Below are positions 28,571 through 36,975 of a stretch of 64,000 bases of DNA, in pieces (within the stretch, counting starts at the first letter, position 1; each line of letters opens with the position of its first letter). Source of the DNA: Leucobacter salsicius M1-8 (GTDB lineage Bacteria; Actinomycetota; Actinomycetes; Actinomycetales; Microbacteriaceae). Below the pieces are notes generated by a model. That model searched no databases. It was not told the DNA's origin and saw nothing but the letters and a program-made list of their open reading frames with translations. The stretch covers positions 62,001 through 126,000 of the forward strand of contig NZ_AOCN01000019.1 in assembly GCF_000350525.1 (NCBI RefSeq), written 5' to 3'. The position numbers and the translations under genes are program-made.

Positions 28571-29602
28571 ATGACTGGCGGCGTGTTCGGAGGCGGAGTG
28601 ATCTTTGTGGTCGCTGCGCTTCTGTGGGGCGCCGTGCTCGTGCCCGCGTGGATGCGCCGGCGGGAGTTTCGTGCGGCCGAACGCAACGCCCTGCGGCTGC
28701 AGCGCACGCTGCGGGTACTCGCTGAAACGACCGAGATGCCCAATGAAATGCGCATCGAGGCCACCGCGAAAGAGGCCCTCGCGCACGAGAAGATTCTGCG
28801 GAGCGCGCGGAAACAGCTCGATGCCGAACGCGCGGCCGACCTCGCCGATGCGAAGGCCGAACAGGTGCGCGCCGAGATTCGCGCGCAGCAGATGAAACGA
28901 AAGGAGCGCGCTGCGGTGCGCTCTTCGCGGTTGCGGCGCCCTATTGCACGGCGTGTCCGTGCGACGGCGGCGCTGGGAGCCTTTATCGGTCTCATCGGGA
29001 TGCTCGTGGGAATCGGCGTGGCAATCGCCGGTGTTGGGTCCGCCACGCTCGTGTGGTCGGTGCTCGTCACCGCCACCTCACTGGGTGCGCTCGTGCTGCT
29101 GGCTCCGGGGCGTGGTGGGGCGAAGGTGCTGCCCGTCGAGATCGAGGTCTGTGACGAGGCTGCGCAGCTGCCCGCCCAGATCGCCGAGGTTGAAGAGGTG
29201 GACACTGTGGCCCAGGCCGAGGCCCACCAGCGCGCACAGCGAACAGCTGCGGCGCGCATCGAACGGGCCCGCGCGCTCGCCCGTGCTCGTGCAGAGAAGC
29301 CGGCCCCGCGCGAGAACCAGGCAGACTCAATGCTGTTGCGCGAGGCTGGCGCTGCTGAGGCTGCGGTCCCTGCCGCGCAAACTCCTGCCGCACAGGCCCC
29401 CGCCGCGGAGGAGCGTGCTGGCCAGGCGCACGTTGCTTCGCCGCACGCGTCCGAGCATCCGCGCCCGCGCTCGGCCCCGCCGCGCAACACGCCTCAACAG
29501 GAGGCTGCACGTGAGCGCTTGCGCCAGATGGGCGTTGTGGGCGACACGAGCGATGGCGCGCTCAACCTTGATGACGTGCTGCGTCGCCGCCGTAGCGGCT
29601 AA
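28571..29602 (+). CDS. Hypothetical membrane protein with coiled-coil and Ala-rich linkers
   Basis: 343 residues of unknown function. A first membrane helix (about 3-24) is followed by a basic stretch and a long charged helix (about 30-115, rich in A, E, R and K) likely to be a coiled coil. Two adjacent membrane helices lie at about 130-180. The C-terminal 160 residues are Ala/Glu/Pro-rich and probably disordered, ending in RRRRSG. The predicted hairpin topology leaves the coiled coil and tail in the cytoplasm. The leaderless start at 28571 is chosen over the ATG at 28562. I recall similar proteins beside RimJ in Microbacteriaceae. Confidence 0.75.
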   Translation: MTGGVFGGGVIFVVAALLWGAVLVPAWMRRREFRAAERNALRLQRTLRVLAETTEMPNEMRIEATAKEALAHEKILRSARKQLDAERAADLADAKAEQVRAEIRAQQMKRKERAAVRSSRLRRPIARRVRATAALGAFIGLIGMLVGIGVAIAGVGSATLVWSVLVTATSLGALVLLAPGRGGAKVLPVEIEVCDEAAQLPAQIAEVEEVDTVAQAEAHQRAQRTAAARIERARALARARAEKPAPRENQADSMLLREAGAAEAAVPAAQTPAAQAPAAEERAGQAHVASPHASEHPRPRSAPPRNTPQQEAARERLRQMGVVGDTSDGALNLDDVLRRRRSG

Positions 29603-29676
29603 CGTTTGAGGTCTGGTCGTTTGGTAGGCTGGCCGATCGCGAGACGCGAGAATTTTTGATTTTCAGCGTGTCCGAT

Positions 29677-29706
29677 TTCGACTCGCGCTTTATTGCCTGC
29701 TAGAGT
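29677..29706 (+). promoter_or_regulatory. Promoter of tRNA-Ala
   Basis: TTCGAC (29677-29682), an 18-nt spacer and TAGAGT (29701-29706) precede the mature tRNA 5' end by 12 nt. Confidence 0.55.
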
Positions 29707-29718
29707 TTTCACCTGTCA

Positions 29719-29794
29719 GGGTCCTTAACTCAGTTGGTAGAGTGCCTGCTTTGCAAGCAGGATGTCGGGAGTTCGATTCTCCCAGGATCCACCA
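29719..29794 (+). tRNA. tRNA-Ala (anticodon TGC)
   Basis: 76 nt with an encoded CCA. The acceptor GGGTCCT pairs with AGGATCC and contains the G3-T70 (G-U) pair that identifies alanine tRNA. The D-arm, the anticodon stem CCTGC/GCAGG around TTTGCAA, and the T-arm CGGGA-GTTCGAT-TCTCCC region are all intact. Confidence 0.97.
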
Positions 29795-29804
29795 GAATTA
29801 CATG

Positions 29805-29838
29805 AAACTCAGCGGCCTCACGGCCCCTGAGTTTTTTT
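29805..29838 (+). terminator. Terminator after tRNA-Ala
   Basis: AAACTCAG pairs with CTGAGTTT, with extra GC pairing inside, followed by a run of T residues. Confidence 0.85.
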
Positions 29839-29894
29839 GTACGTGCTTCCCGCGGTCCCTTTGACATACCCAGCTAACCCCGCGATGTCCCGCC

Positions 29895-29900
29895 TACACT
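29895..29900 (+). promoter_or_regulatory. -10 box TACACT of LysE gene (leaderless)
   Basis: TACACT is followed by 6 nt and the GTG start at 29907. Confidence 0.5.
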
Positions 29901-29906
29901 GTCGTA

Positions 29907-30668
29907 GTGGTACTCGCACTTTGGATCTCTCTCGTCGGCGTTAGCCTGGTCGTCAGCCTCACCCCCGGGGCCGGCGCAATCAACACGATGTCGAACGCGC
30001 TCGCGGTCGGATGGCGACGCGCTTTCTGGGGTGTCGCCGGGCAACAGTTCGGCATCTTGGCCCACATCGCGGTCGCCGCAGCCGGGATCGGCGTGCTCAT
30101 CACCAGCAGCCCCGTCGCGTTTGCCGCCGTGCGCTATGTGGGAGCCGGCTATCTCATCTTTATTGGGCTGAAGCAATTCTTTGCGCGGCCGAGCGTTGTC
30201 GAGGTTGCCGTGCAGGCCGAACCGGCCGTGGCCCTGTCTGCCGACTATGCTGCAGGCTCCGTCAGCGCCATGTCGACGGGCTCGCTGCAGGTGCTGACGC
30301 ACGCACCCGCACGCACGACAGAGGTGCCGATTCAGCTTAGCGCGCCCGTCCCGGTCGAGGCGGGCCCGAGCGCAAGCAAGCTCATGCGCCGCGGCTTCTG
30401 GGTCAATATCCTGAACCCCAAGGCAGTTGTCTTCTTCCTCGCGATCATGCCGCAGTTCATCTCGGCCGACCTGCCGGCCATGCCGCAGTACCTGATCATC
30501 GCGATCACGATGACCGTGATCGACATGACCATCATGACCTTCGTGTTTGCGGCCGCTGCCGAGCAGTTCCGTCGCTTCACCGGTTCCCCCCGGGGTCAGG
30601 TCATTGCGAACCGGATCTTTGGCACGCTGTTCGTGCTGATTGCCGCGGTCATGCTGGTGCTCAATTGA
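29907..30668 (+). CDS. LysE/RhtB-family exporter with central insertion
   Basis: 253 residues. The family exports amino acids or related compounds and has six helices. LTPGAGAINTMSNALAVGWRRA (first loop) and RGFWVNILNPKAVVFFLAIMPQF are the two diagnostic segments. Typical members have about 205-215 residues. Here the loop between helices 3 and 4 (about 94-160) is roughly 45 residues longer, Ala/Val/Ser/Pro-rich and of low complexity. The frame through the insertion is open and GC3-rich, so it is not a sequencing artefact on its face. The substrate is unknown. Confidence 0.88.
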   Translation: MVLALWISLVGVSLVVSLTPGAGAINTMSNALAVGWRRAFWGVAGQQFGILAHIAVAAAGIGVLITSSPVAFAAVRYVGAGYLIFIGLKQFFARPSVVEVAVQAEPAVALSADYAAGSVSAMSTGSLQVLTHAPARTTEVPIQLSAPVPVEAGPSASKLMRRGFWVNILNPKAVVFFLAIMPQFISADLPAMPQYLIIAITMTVIDMTIMTFVFAAAAEQFRRFTGSPRGQVIANRIFGTLFVLIAAVMLVLN

Positions 30669-30718
30669 TCCGGATCATTCGTTCGTGTCGCGAGTCGCCT
30701 GAGTGCCCGGGGATCCGC

Positions 30719-30724
30719 TAGGCT
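30719..30724 (+). promoter_or_regulatory. -10 box TAGGCT of tRNA-Lys
   Basis: TAGGCT lies 10 nt before the mature tRNA 5' end. Confidence 0.5.
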
Positions 30725-30734
30725 AACTTCTTGG

Positions 30735-30806
30735 GCCCCTATAGCTCAGCGGTAGAGCTACGGACTTTTAATCCGCAGGTCGCAGGTTCGATCCCTGCTG
30801 GGGGCA
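30735..30806 (+). tRNA. tRNA-Lys (anticodon TTT)
   Basis: 72 nt up to the discriminator A. CCA is not encoded. The acceptor GCCCCTA pairs with TGGGGGC (one G-U). The D-stem GCTC/GAGC, an anticodon loop CTTTTAA with TTT, and the T-stem GCAGG/CCTGC are visible. The first anticodon-stem pair (A-C) is mismatched. Confidence 0.95.
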
Positions 30807-30815
30807 CTGTCGTAG

Positions 30816-30986
30816 TCACCAGAAACCCTCGCTTCGGCGGGGGTTTTTGCGTTGAGCGGCGACGTCCTCGATCTTGTTGCCAAACGTTGCGGCAGCTAGG
30901 TCAAGGCGGGATTCGAGGTCAATTGCTTCGGCGACGACTGTAAATAACTCGGTGGAACCGAAGAAGTATCGCCCGCCATTAGGCAA
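30816..30986 (-). CDS. Doubtful 56-residue frame beside tRNA-Lys
   Basis: A minus-strand frame from TTG 30986 encodes a plausible-looking sequence (GRYFFGSTELFTVVAEAID at 5-23) and runs through the tRNA-Lys terminator to a stop at 30816. It has no ribosome binding site or promoter and I do not recognise it. It may be a small gene, the remnant of one, or chance. The rest of the 30849-31011 gap shows nothing else. Confidence 0.2.
   Translation of the reverse strand: MPNGGRYFFGSTELFTVVAEAIDLESRLDLAAATFGNKIEDVAAQRKNPRRSEGFW
30823..30848 (+). terminator. Terminator after tRNA-Lys
   Basis: AAACCCTCGC pairs with GCGGGGGTTT around a TTCG tetraloop, followed by T residues. Confidence 0.85.
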
Positions 30987-31011
30987 TCAGCTCTTGATCT
31001 CGTGATCTGAA

Positions 31012-31017
31012 TAGAAT
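31012..31017 (+). promoter_or_regulatory. -10 box TAGAAT of lipoprotein gene (leaderless)
   Basis: TAGAAT is followed by 7 nt and ATG at 31025. Confidence 0.5.
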
Positions 31018-31024
31018 CGAAATC

Positions 31025-32191
31025 ATGCTTTCCGACAAAGTTGTCTGGCGTTCCAGAACAGCTGCACTCCTGCTCACGACAGGAGTCCTAGTATCGCCGT
31101 TCATGCTCGCGGGCTGTAGTGGTGCGTCCCAATCTCCAGCGGTACACAGCAAGGGGCCGCTCGACGAGTACATGTCAGAGTTGCGCATGAGCGAGGAAGC
31201 CGCAGAGGAGGCCGCCAGAATTGAGCACGATCGGGCGCAGCAACTCACCGCAGTTTGCATGAACAAAGAGGGCTTTGACTACAAGCCTTGGCCCTTTGCT
31301 GGCGGGACTATTTCTGGAGGCCTCACCGGGGGAGGCGTGAGTAGCGAGACCGATGCAGAAGCCGAGAGCTTTGCCAACGCCTACGGGTACGGGATTGTCG
31401 AAGACCCGCGTTTCGACGCGGCGCCTAAAGGCTCAGAAGAACAGATCCTAGAATTTGTGGACGTCAATGGCGACTACGTCAACTCGCTGACTGAATCTGA
31501 GCAGGAGGCCTACCGCGAGGTGTTGAATGGCCCCCCTATGAGCGAAGAAGAGATACGAGCGGAACTCGAAGAAGGACCTCAAACGTTCCTGAAGGGGACC
31601 GGGTGCGCTGGCGAATCCCTGGACAAGGCCAGAAGTGAGCAAAAAACTGCGTTGCACGCTCGCGAGGACCCAGCGTTTCAAGACCTTTTCGAAGCGGAAA
31701 ACCAACTGTATGAGCCGCTCAACGCCGAGGCCCCCACCAACGAAGACGTGATCGCCCTCAATGCTCTGTGGAATCAATGCATGACGAAGCTCGGACACTC
31801 CGTCTATGCGTCCCCGCTCAACGCTCACAACACGCTTGGCCTGGAGTACGAGCAGATGGAGACCGAAGCTAGCAATCTCAATCAAGCCGTGAGCAAGGCT
31901 GAAATGGATAGATTCCAGGCACTCGAAGTTGATGTGGCATCAGCTGATCTATCGTGTAGCAAATCCGTCAACTACGAGGCGGAGCTTGAACGAATTACGC
32001 ACGAACTCGAGCAAGTATTTGTTGACGAGCACAGGGCTGAGCTTGAGGCACTCGTCGTTCTGTACGGAACGCCCCAGAAAAAGTGGTGCGGATCTGTCAA
32101 CTCGTCAGCCTGCCTCAATCGAATCTTTCGAAACGCTGTCCAAGTATCGGTACCGGAATTTTCGGGATTGGGTTACATTCATAGCGTCTGA
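31025..32191 (+). CDS. Unrecognised lipoprotein, 388 residues
   Basis: The N-terminus is a lipoprotein signal: basic start, hydrophobic segment and lipobox LAGC with Cys31. The mature part is acidic and mostly helical (repeated EE and AEE), with a pattern of isolated Cys residues (for example in AVCMNKEGFDYKPWPF, GTGCAGES, LWNQCMTK and LSCSKSV) that could form disulfides outside the cell. The CMNKEGF and CMTKLGH segments look like two related modules. Codon use is less GC3-biased than neighbours, which hints at faster evolution or later acquisition. A second lipoprotein gene follows after 28 nt. No function can be assigned. Confidence 0.75.
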   Translation: MLSDKVVWRSRTAALLLTTGVLVSPFMLAGCSGASQSPAVHSKGPLDEYMSELRMSEEAAEEAARIEHDRAQQLTAVCMNKEGFDYKPWPFAGGTISGGLTGGGVSSETDAEAESFANAYGYGIVEDPRFDAAPKGSEEQILEFVDVNGDYVNSLTESEQEAYREVLNGPPMSEEEIRAELEEGPQTFLKGTGCAGESLDKARSEQKTALHAREDPAFQDLFEAENQLYEPLNAEAPTNEDVIALNALWNQCMTKLGHSVYASPLNAHNTLGLEYEQMETEASNLNQAVSKAEMDRFQALEVDVASADLSCSKSVNYEAELERITHELEQVFVDEHRAELEALVVLYGTPQKKWCGSVNSSACLNRIFRNAVQVSVPEFSGLGYIHSV

Positions 32192-32219
32192 AAGAAGTCA
32201 ATGCGAGTGAGGGGTGAGT

Positions 32220-32882
32220 ATGAAGAGGACAATTGCCGCCGGTTTGATGGCAGCTGTGCTCATCGTTCAGACTGCGGGTTGTGCTGGTCCGTCGAAAGAC
32301 AATGAACTGCCTGCGCCGGATCCATCCCCCGCTGTTTCTGCACCGCGGCAGGTGAACCCGAACGGGGTTGAAAGCAGCGAGGAATGTATCGTTCGCGACG
32401 ACCTCGGTGAGCCGATTTGGACGGGGCAAGCTTCAGGTGAGTTGACTGCAGTCGGGGACGCACTCCAGAGCATCGTCGATTCCCATCCCGATCTGGCAAC
32501 GGGAGTCGCCTACTGTTCAGCCTTCGAGGGTGTGGTCATCTTTGTGGCGGCGCAGGAGACCGTACTGCTGGAGAGCATCGAGCGCGTTCGCCAGGAATCC
32601 CCTGAAGTGCGTGTGATCGTCGATGAAGTCCCTGCCCCGCTTTCGCTCCTGATCGACATATCAACTGATCTCATGAGCCAGCTCGGCCCTGAAGTAGGCA
32701 TTACAGCCCTCGGCCCTGATGTCCATTCCGGTGGGCTCTACGTCGGGCTGTCCTCTGAGGATTCGAGATCAACCGCCGAACGATTTATCGAGTCACACCT
32801 CATAAAAGACCGTGGGCTCGACCTGCCGGTGAGATACGGTGTCGAGGGGGCAGGCGAAAATTCACTAGATACAAGTTTGTAG
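32220..32882 (+). CDS. Unrecognised lipoprotein with possible protease-prodomain-like fold
   Basis: 220 residues from ATG 32220, with GAGGGG five nt upstream. GTG 32214 is an alternative. The lipobox TAGC has Cys21. A Pro/Ser-rich linker reaches about residue 55. The rest has alternating strands and helices, with LGPDVHSGGLYVGLSS near the C-terminus, which resembles the GVDVxxNxVVVG strand of alpha-lytic-protease prodomains. No protease domain follows, so if the likeness is real it would be a stand-alone inhibitor-like module. This is weak inference. Probably co-transcribed with the upstream lipoprotein gene. Confidence 0.65.
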   Translation: MKRTIAAGLMAAVLIVQTAGCAGPSKDNELPAPDPSPAVSAPRQVNPNGVESSEECIVRDDLGEPIWTGQASGELTAVGDALQSIVDSHPDLATGVAYCSAFEGVVIFVAAQETVLLESIERVRQESPEVRVIVDEVPAPLSLLIDISTDLMSQLGPEVGITALGPDVHSGGLYVGLSSEDSRSTAERFIESHLIKDRGLDLPVRYGVEGAGENSLDTSL

Positions 32883-33035
32883 TGCTTTTCGGGTGCCAAA
32901 TCTGAAGGGGCGACTTGCTAGAAAGCTTGTTAACCGCTGGTTTCTGAGTCCACTAGCGCCGGGCATAGTGGTGATGGCAGCTGTAGCCGAAGCCGCGTCA
33001 GTAGGGGCTCAGCGAGTCTGAGAAAGAATAGGACT

Positions 33036-33827
33036 ATGTCAGTCCCACGTATCCCCGAAATGCCAGAACCGCAGTACATCATGTCGGATGAAGGGTTTCG
33101 GCTCGCAACCTACATGTGGGGTGAAGAGGATGCGCCCACGGTCATTGCGGTGCATGGCTTCGCGTCGAGTTGCCGGGATACCTGGTTGGAAACAGGCTGG
33201 ATCGGGAGCCTGCTTCAGGCTGGCTTCAGGGTGCTCGGGGTCGATCAACGCGGTCATGGTAAGAGCGAGAAGCCTGCTCGCGCTGAGGAGTACACGATTC
33301 CGAAGCTCGTGGGCGACATCGAAACGATCCTCGATACCTGGATGGTGGACCCCGTGCTCTATCTCGGCTATTCGCTCGGCGCCCGCGTCGGCTGGCACGT
33401 GTGTTCGCAGTTTGAGGGCCGTGTCGAACGCGCAGTGCTTGGCGGCATCCCCGATGGGCGCCCGCTCGGTCGGCTCGATCTGGCACAGGCCAACGCCTTT
33501 ATTGAACGGGGCGTGCCCGTGACTGACGCGGCAACTCAGAACTACGTGCGTCTCGCCGAACGAGTGCCCGAGAATGACCTTCGCGCACTCGTCGCGCTCG
33601 CGGGCGGCATGAGGCTGGGTGAAGAAAACACGGATCTTGGAGATCCGCCCTCGCAGCCGGTGCTCGTAGCGACGGGCAGCCTAGATGGGGTGCTCGAGGA
33701 GTCTCGGAAGGTCGCCTCTCTGCTGCCGAATGGAACCTTCGTCGAGATCGACAAGCGGCACCACTTCAACACCCCCGGCGCCCGACAATTTCGACAGCTG
33801 GGGATCGAATTCTTGCAGACTCGCTAG
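33036..33827 (+). CDS. Alpha/beta hydrolase
   Basis: 263 residues. VIAVHGFASS is the oxyanion-hole strand, GVDQRGHGKSEKP is typical of lipase/epoxide-hydrolase-like members, GYSLGAR carries the nucleophilic Ser, ATGSLDGV the probable acid, and KRHHFNTPGAR the catalytic His. It is cytoplasmic, with no signal peptide. The substrate cannot be predicted from sequence. The 153-nt gap before it has no other gene. Confidence 0.88.
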   Translation: MSVPRIPEMPEPQYIMSDEGFRLATYMWGEEDAPTVIAVHGFASSCRDTWLETGWIGSLLQAGFRVLGVDQRGHGKSEKPARAEEYTIPKLVGDIETILDTWMVDPVLYLGYSLGARVGWHVCSQFEGRVERAVLGGIPDGRPLGRLDLAQANAFIERGVPVTDAATQNYVRLAERVPENDLRALVALAGGMRLGEENTDLGDPPSQPVLVATGSLDGVLEESRKVASLLPNGTFVEIDKRHHFNTPGARQFRQLGIEFLQTR

Positions 33828-34025
33828 CTCAGTCTGAAGCGTCTCAACGAACACCCAGAGGAGCGCAACGGAGGCGCCACGAGCGCGAGTCAAATATTGC
33901 GTGGTGTATTCCCTAAGCGTACTCATTTCAGCTGGGCACGATTCGAGGCTTCGCGGCGTAGACTCGCGAGGTCGACCGGTCGCCCCTCGGTCGCGGTTGG
34001 AGTGAATACTTTGTCTCGTGAACAC

Positions 34026-34640
34026 ATGCGCCCCGTGCTGCAGCCCAGCACACGCTTCGACTGGCTTGTCGGATCCGACGAGCCCGGTGCAGCCTCGCGC
34101 CTCGCGCAAGAGACCTCGTGGGCGCTGCTCGATCGTGTGCGGGGCGTTGCGGATCCCGAGATCGTTGACCGAGTGGTGAGCCTCGCGGCAGGCGAGGGCA
34201 TCGACGACATCGCCGAGCTCTGGTCTACCGAAGGAGAACACTCGCTTGCGGGCGTGCTGTGGCGGCTGTACCTGCTGCGTCGAGCCGTCGCCGCGGACGA
34301 CGCCGGAGCCGCAGACCTGTTTCGCCGCGGCCTTGCCGCCGCGGTGACGATCGACCCCGTCGTGGCCGGCGTCGCCGAGCCCGTCACCCCCGAATCCATC
34401 GCCACGCTGTGCGACACCATCCTGCGCGGCGCATTCCTGGGCGAGCTCGACATCGCCCTCGAGCGGGCGGCGAGCTATTGCCGCGTCATGGCACTGGGCT
34501 CCGCCGATCTCGCCGATGCCCGCGATGCCCACGACGAGGCGCACGCGGCCCACCTCACCTCACGGGCGCTACGGTACTCGACGATGGCGCACGAGCTGCA
34601 CGGTGGAGCTCGGCGCTGGCGCGACGGAACTCTCAGCTAG
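34026..34640 (+). CDS. Conserved-type hypothetical protein, about 204 residues
   Basis: A helical, Ala-rich cytoplasmic protein: RFDWLVGSDEPGAASRLA near the start, IAELWSTEGEHSLAGVLWRLYLLR in the middle, and a repeated Asp/Ala/His pattern near the end. I recall related proteins in Microbacteriaceae that are sometimes labelled RNA polymerase subunit beta without good reason. No polymerase motif is present. ATG 34026 has no ribosome binding site. TTG 34011 in the same frame has GGAG eight nt upstream and is a serious alternative start. The 183-nt gap upstream contains a TAGACT box (33959) that could be its promoter. Confidence 0.7.
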   Translation: MRPVLQPSTRFDWLVGSDEPGAASRLAQETSWALLDRVRGVADPEIVDRVVSLAAGEGIDDIAELWSTEGEHSLAGVLWRLYLLRRAVAADDAGAADLFRRGLAAAVTIDPVVAGVAEPVTPESIATLCDTILRGAFLGELDIALERAASYCRVMALGSADLADARDAHDEAHAAHLTSRALRYSTMAHELHGGARRWRDGTLS

Positions 34641-34706
34641 ACGACCCCGATCGCGCCTCGGGCGCTCCCGGGCAACCTGGTCCGTGCGATCCGGATCAGC
34701 CTCGAC

Positions 34707-34808
34707 TACACTGGAGATCGCTGGGCCGCAGTAACCCCGGGCTCCAATTTTTGCCGCTTCGAGCGGCCTTCCGCCGAGAGGCGTTTCTGCGGTTCGGCTC
34801 TTTCTTTG
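34707..34808 (+). ncRNA. Candidate small RNA in the 34.6-34.8 kb gap
   Basis: A -10-like TACACT (34707-34712) is followed by three successive hairpins: CTGGAG...CTCCA, GCCGCT-TCG-AGCGGC, and GCCGA...TCGGC ending in TCTTTCTTTGG. The structured stretch of about 90 nt has no open frame and sits between converging genes. It does not match SRP RNA, 6S RNA or a riboswitch that I know. It may equally be terminator debris. Confidence 0.3.
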
Positions 34809-34824
34809 GTTGGCGCCCGGGCGA

Positions 34825-36813
34825 CTATCCCACGTGCACCCAAGGGCGCAGCTGCACGCTGGGCTCGGCCTCGCGCAGCACCTCGCGGGTCATGGGCGCG
34901 ATCTCACCCTCACCAAACAGCAAGAACTTCAAGAGGTTCACGACGGGGCTTCCCTCGGTCCACCTGAAGTAGAGATGCGGAGTGACATCGAACGATGCCC
35001 GCAGGTGTATCGCGACCGCGGCCAGCGCATTGGACACACTCGAGCTCCGTACCGTCAACACCGAGTAACCGTACCGTTGCACCCCGCAGACGACTAGCTC
35101 ATCGGCAAAGTCCGAGCTGTCCACAATCTCGATTTCGATGAAGAACACGTTGGCGTCGGGGAGCCCGTGGGCGGCGCGGGCGTGACGCAGCTTGGCCGCG
35201 TAACGATCAGCGCTGACGTCAGTGGGTTCGTGCGCGATGAGCCGCAGCGGTGCACCACCCCCGCCCAACGTCTCCACCATCGCGTACGCGGTGGGATCGA
35301 GCGTCACAGAAGTGGCGCGCAACTCGGTGGACCGGGCAATACGCGATACAAAGCTCACGACGAGGATGCCAAGGATAAAGAGCCCCGCGATTCGAATACC
35401 GTCGGGCCGCTCGAAGACGTTCGCGACCGTCGTGTAGATGAAGACGACCGAAATGATGCCAAAGCCGATGGTGGCACCGCGCTTGTGCTGTCTGCGCACG
35501 TGCAGCGTGACTGCGACGGCCGCCGATGTGATGAGCACGAGCACTCCGGTAGCGTACGCGGCACCCTGGGCGTCGACGCTGGCCTGAAACACTATGGTGA
35601 CGAGAAAAGCGATCGCGGTGAACACCAGCACAAGCGGCCGGGTCGCGCGCGCCCATTCAGGGGCCATGCCGAAACGCGGCAGGTATCGCGGCACGAGGTT
35701 CAGCAAGCCCGCCATTGCAGATGCGCCCGCGAACCACAGGATCGCAATAGTGATGAGGTCGTAGCCAGTGCCAAACCCCTCACCGAGATACTTGTGTGCA
35801 AGGTAGGCGAGCGCGCGCCCGTTTGCGGCGCCACCCTCTTGAAACTCGGCCGCCGGAATCAGCGCGACTGTCGTGATGGATGAGGTGACGAGAAAGGCAC
35901 TCATGATGAGGGCTGAGGTGGTGAGCAGTCGCTTCGCTCCGCGAATGCGCCCTGTCGGGCGTTCTTCGGTGTCGGTCGCGTCACCACGAATCTGGGGCAT
36001 CACTGCGACGCCCGTCTCGAAGCCCGACAGGCCCAGAGCGAGCTTTGGAAATACAACCAGGGCGATCGCAATCACAAACAAGGGGTTGCCGTGCTGAGTG
36101 GTGAGTACGCTCCACCAGTCGCCTAGCACCACCGGGCGCCGCACGAGCTCTACGATCGAGACCGAGATCACCACGAGGTTGGCCGCGAGAAAGACCCCCA
36201 CGAGCACGGTGGCGATGCTGATGGCCTCGCGGAATCCGCGCAAAAATACGACGCCCAGCCCCGCGACGAGCGCGAGCGTGATCACGACCTCCTGCCCCTT
36301 CAGTGCGGTCGGGGCAAACGGGTTCTCGACGAGGTGCGCGGTCGCGTCGGCGGCCGACAGCGTGATGGTGATCATGAAGTCGGTGGCGGCGAAACCGAGC
36401 AGGGCGAGCACGACGAGTTTGCCGCCCCAGCGCGGCAGCAAATTCGCGAGCATTGCGATGGAACCAGTGCCGTGGGGGCTCACTTCTGCAACCTTGCGGT
36501 AGACGGGCAGCGCCCCGGCGAGCGTCACCGCCACGAGCACGATGGTCGCGATCGGGGCGACCGCGCCCGCTGCGAGCGCCGCGATCGCGGGCTGATATCC
36601 CAGGGTCGAAAAGTAGTCGAGGCCCGTGAGGCACATGACCCGAAACCAGTGCGCGCGGCGCTCGGGCTTGGGGCGGCCGTGCGGGCCGGAATGCTGGCCC
36701 GGGGACTCGGCGGTTTCGGCCACGAGCCAAGCTCTCAGAGCGGCGCTGCCTGAGCGGCGCTTCGGCTCACTCGGTTCCATTTCAAGCGACGAATGCGCCG
36801 CGTTTTGGTTCAC
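34825..36813 (-). CDS. APC-superfamily permease with cytosolic C-terminal domain
   Basis: 662 residues from GTG 36813, which lies 6 nt after TACTGT (leaderless). ATG 36780 is an alternative. The first helix motif [20 protein letters not shown] and [16 protein letters not shown] belong to a large APC branch labelled amino-acid or cation permease. About twelve helices span residues 60-500. The last 160 residues are cytosolic, with a mixed alpha/beta pattern, ending [24 protein letters not shown]...RPWVHVG. The tail might sense a ligand, as in KimA-type potassium transporters, but no nucleotide motif is visible. The substrate is unknown. Confidence 0.82.
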   Translation of the reverse strand: MNQNAAHSSLEMEPSEPKRRSGSAALRAWLVAETAESPGQHSGPHGRPKPERRAHWFRVMCLTGLDYFSTLGYQPAIAALAAGAVAPIATIVLVAVTLAGALPVYRKVAEVSPHGTGSIAMLANLLPRWGGKLVVLALLGFAATDFMITITLSAADATAHLVENPFAPTALKGQEVVITLALVAGLGVVFLRGFREAISIATVLVGVFLAANLVVISVSIVELVRRPVVLGDWWSVLTTQHGNPLFVIAIALVVFPKLALGLSGFETGVAVMPQIRGDATDTEERPTGRIRGAKRLLTTSALIMSAFLVTSSITTVALIPAAEFQEGGAANGRALAYLAHKYLGEGFGTGYDLITIAILWFAGASAMAGLLNLVPRYLPRFGMAPEWARATRPLVLVFTAIAFLVTIVFQASVDAQGAAYATGVLVLITSAAVAVTLHVRRQHKRGATIGFGIISVVFIYTTVANVFERPDGIRIAGLFILGILVVSFVSRIARSTELRATSVTLDPTAYAMVETLGGGGAPLRLIAHEPTDVSADRYAAKLRHARAAHGLPDANVFFIEIEIVDSSDFADELVVCGVQRYGYSVLTVRSSSVSNALAAVAIHLRASFDVTPHLYFRWTEGSPVVNLLKFLLFGEGEIAPMTREVLREAEPSVQLRPWVHVG

Positions 36814-36819
36814 GGCGCA

Positions 36820-36825
36820 ACAGTA
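36820..36825 (-). promoter_or_regulatory. -10 box TACTGT of APC permease gene (leaderless)
   Basis: On the minus strand TACTGT is followed by TGCGCC and GTG. Confidence 0.5.
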
Positions 36826-36848
36826 CTCCACAGTGCGCGGGCGCGCCA

Positions 36849-36864
36849 GTCCCAGTACTGGGAC
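36849..36864. promoter_or_regulatory. Perfect 16-bp palindrome, probable operator of APC gene
   Basis: GTCCCAGTACTGGGAC is a perfect inverted repeat located just upstream of where the -35 of the APC promoter would lie. It has no T-tract and looks like a dimeric regulator site. Confidence 0.55.
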
Positions 36865-36890
36865 GCCCGACCGCTCACCCAGAAACGACG

Positions 36891-36922
36891 TTGGCCCCCT
36901 GCTCCGAAGAGCAGGGGGCCAA
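36891..36922 (-). terminator. Terminator of the pst operon
   Basis: A 14-bp perfect stem (TTGGCCCCCTGCTC and its complement) with loop CGAA lies 53 nt after the pstB stop. Confidence 0.8.
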
Positions 36923-36975
36923 GCGGTATGAGTGGGGTCTGGAACTGGGTTCCGGATCGCCCGCCGCCAGAGGGG

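Noticed and set aside
31025-32882. Genomic island inserted at tRNA-Lys
   Set aside because: No integrase and no duplicated tRNA 3' end were found downstream, so composition alone does not support calling an island.
34707-34808. SRP (4.5S) RNA, 6S RNA or ykkC-type riboswitch
   Set aside because: The conserved GGAAGGAGCAGC-type SRP loop and the riboswitch core motifs are absent. Kept only as an unassigned RNA candidate.
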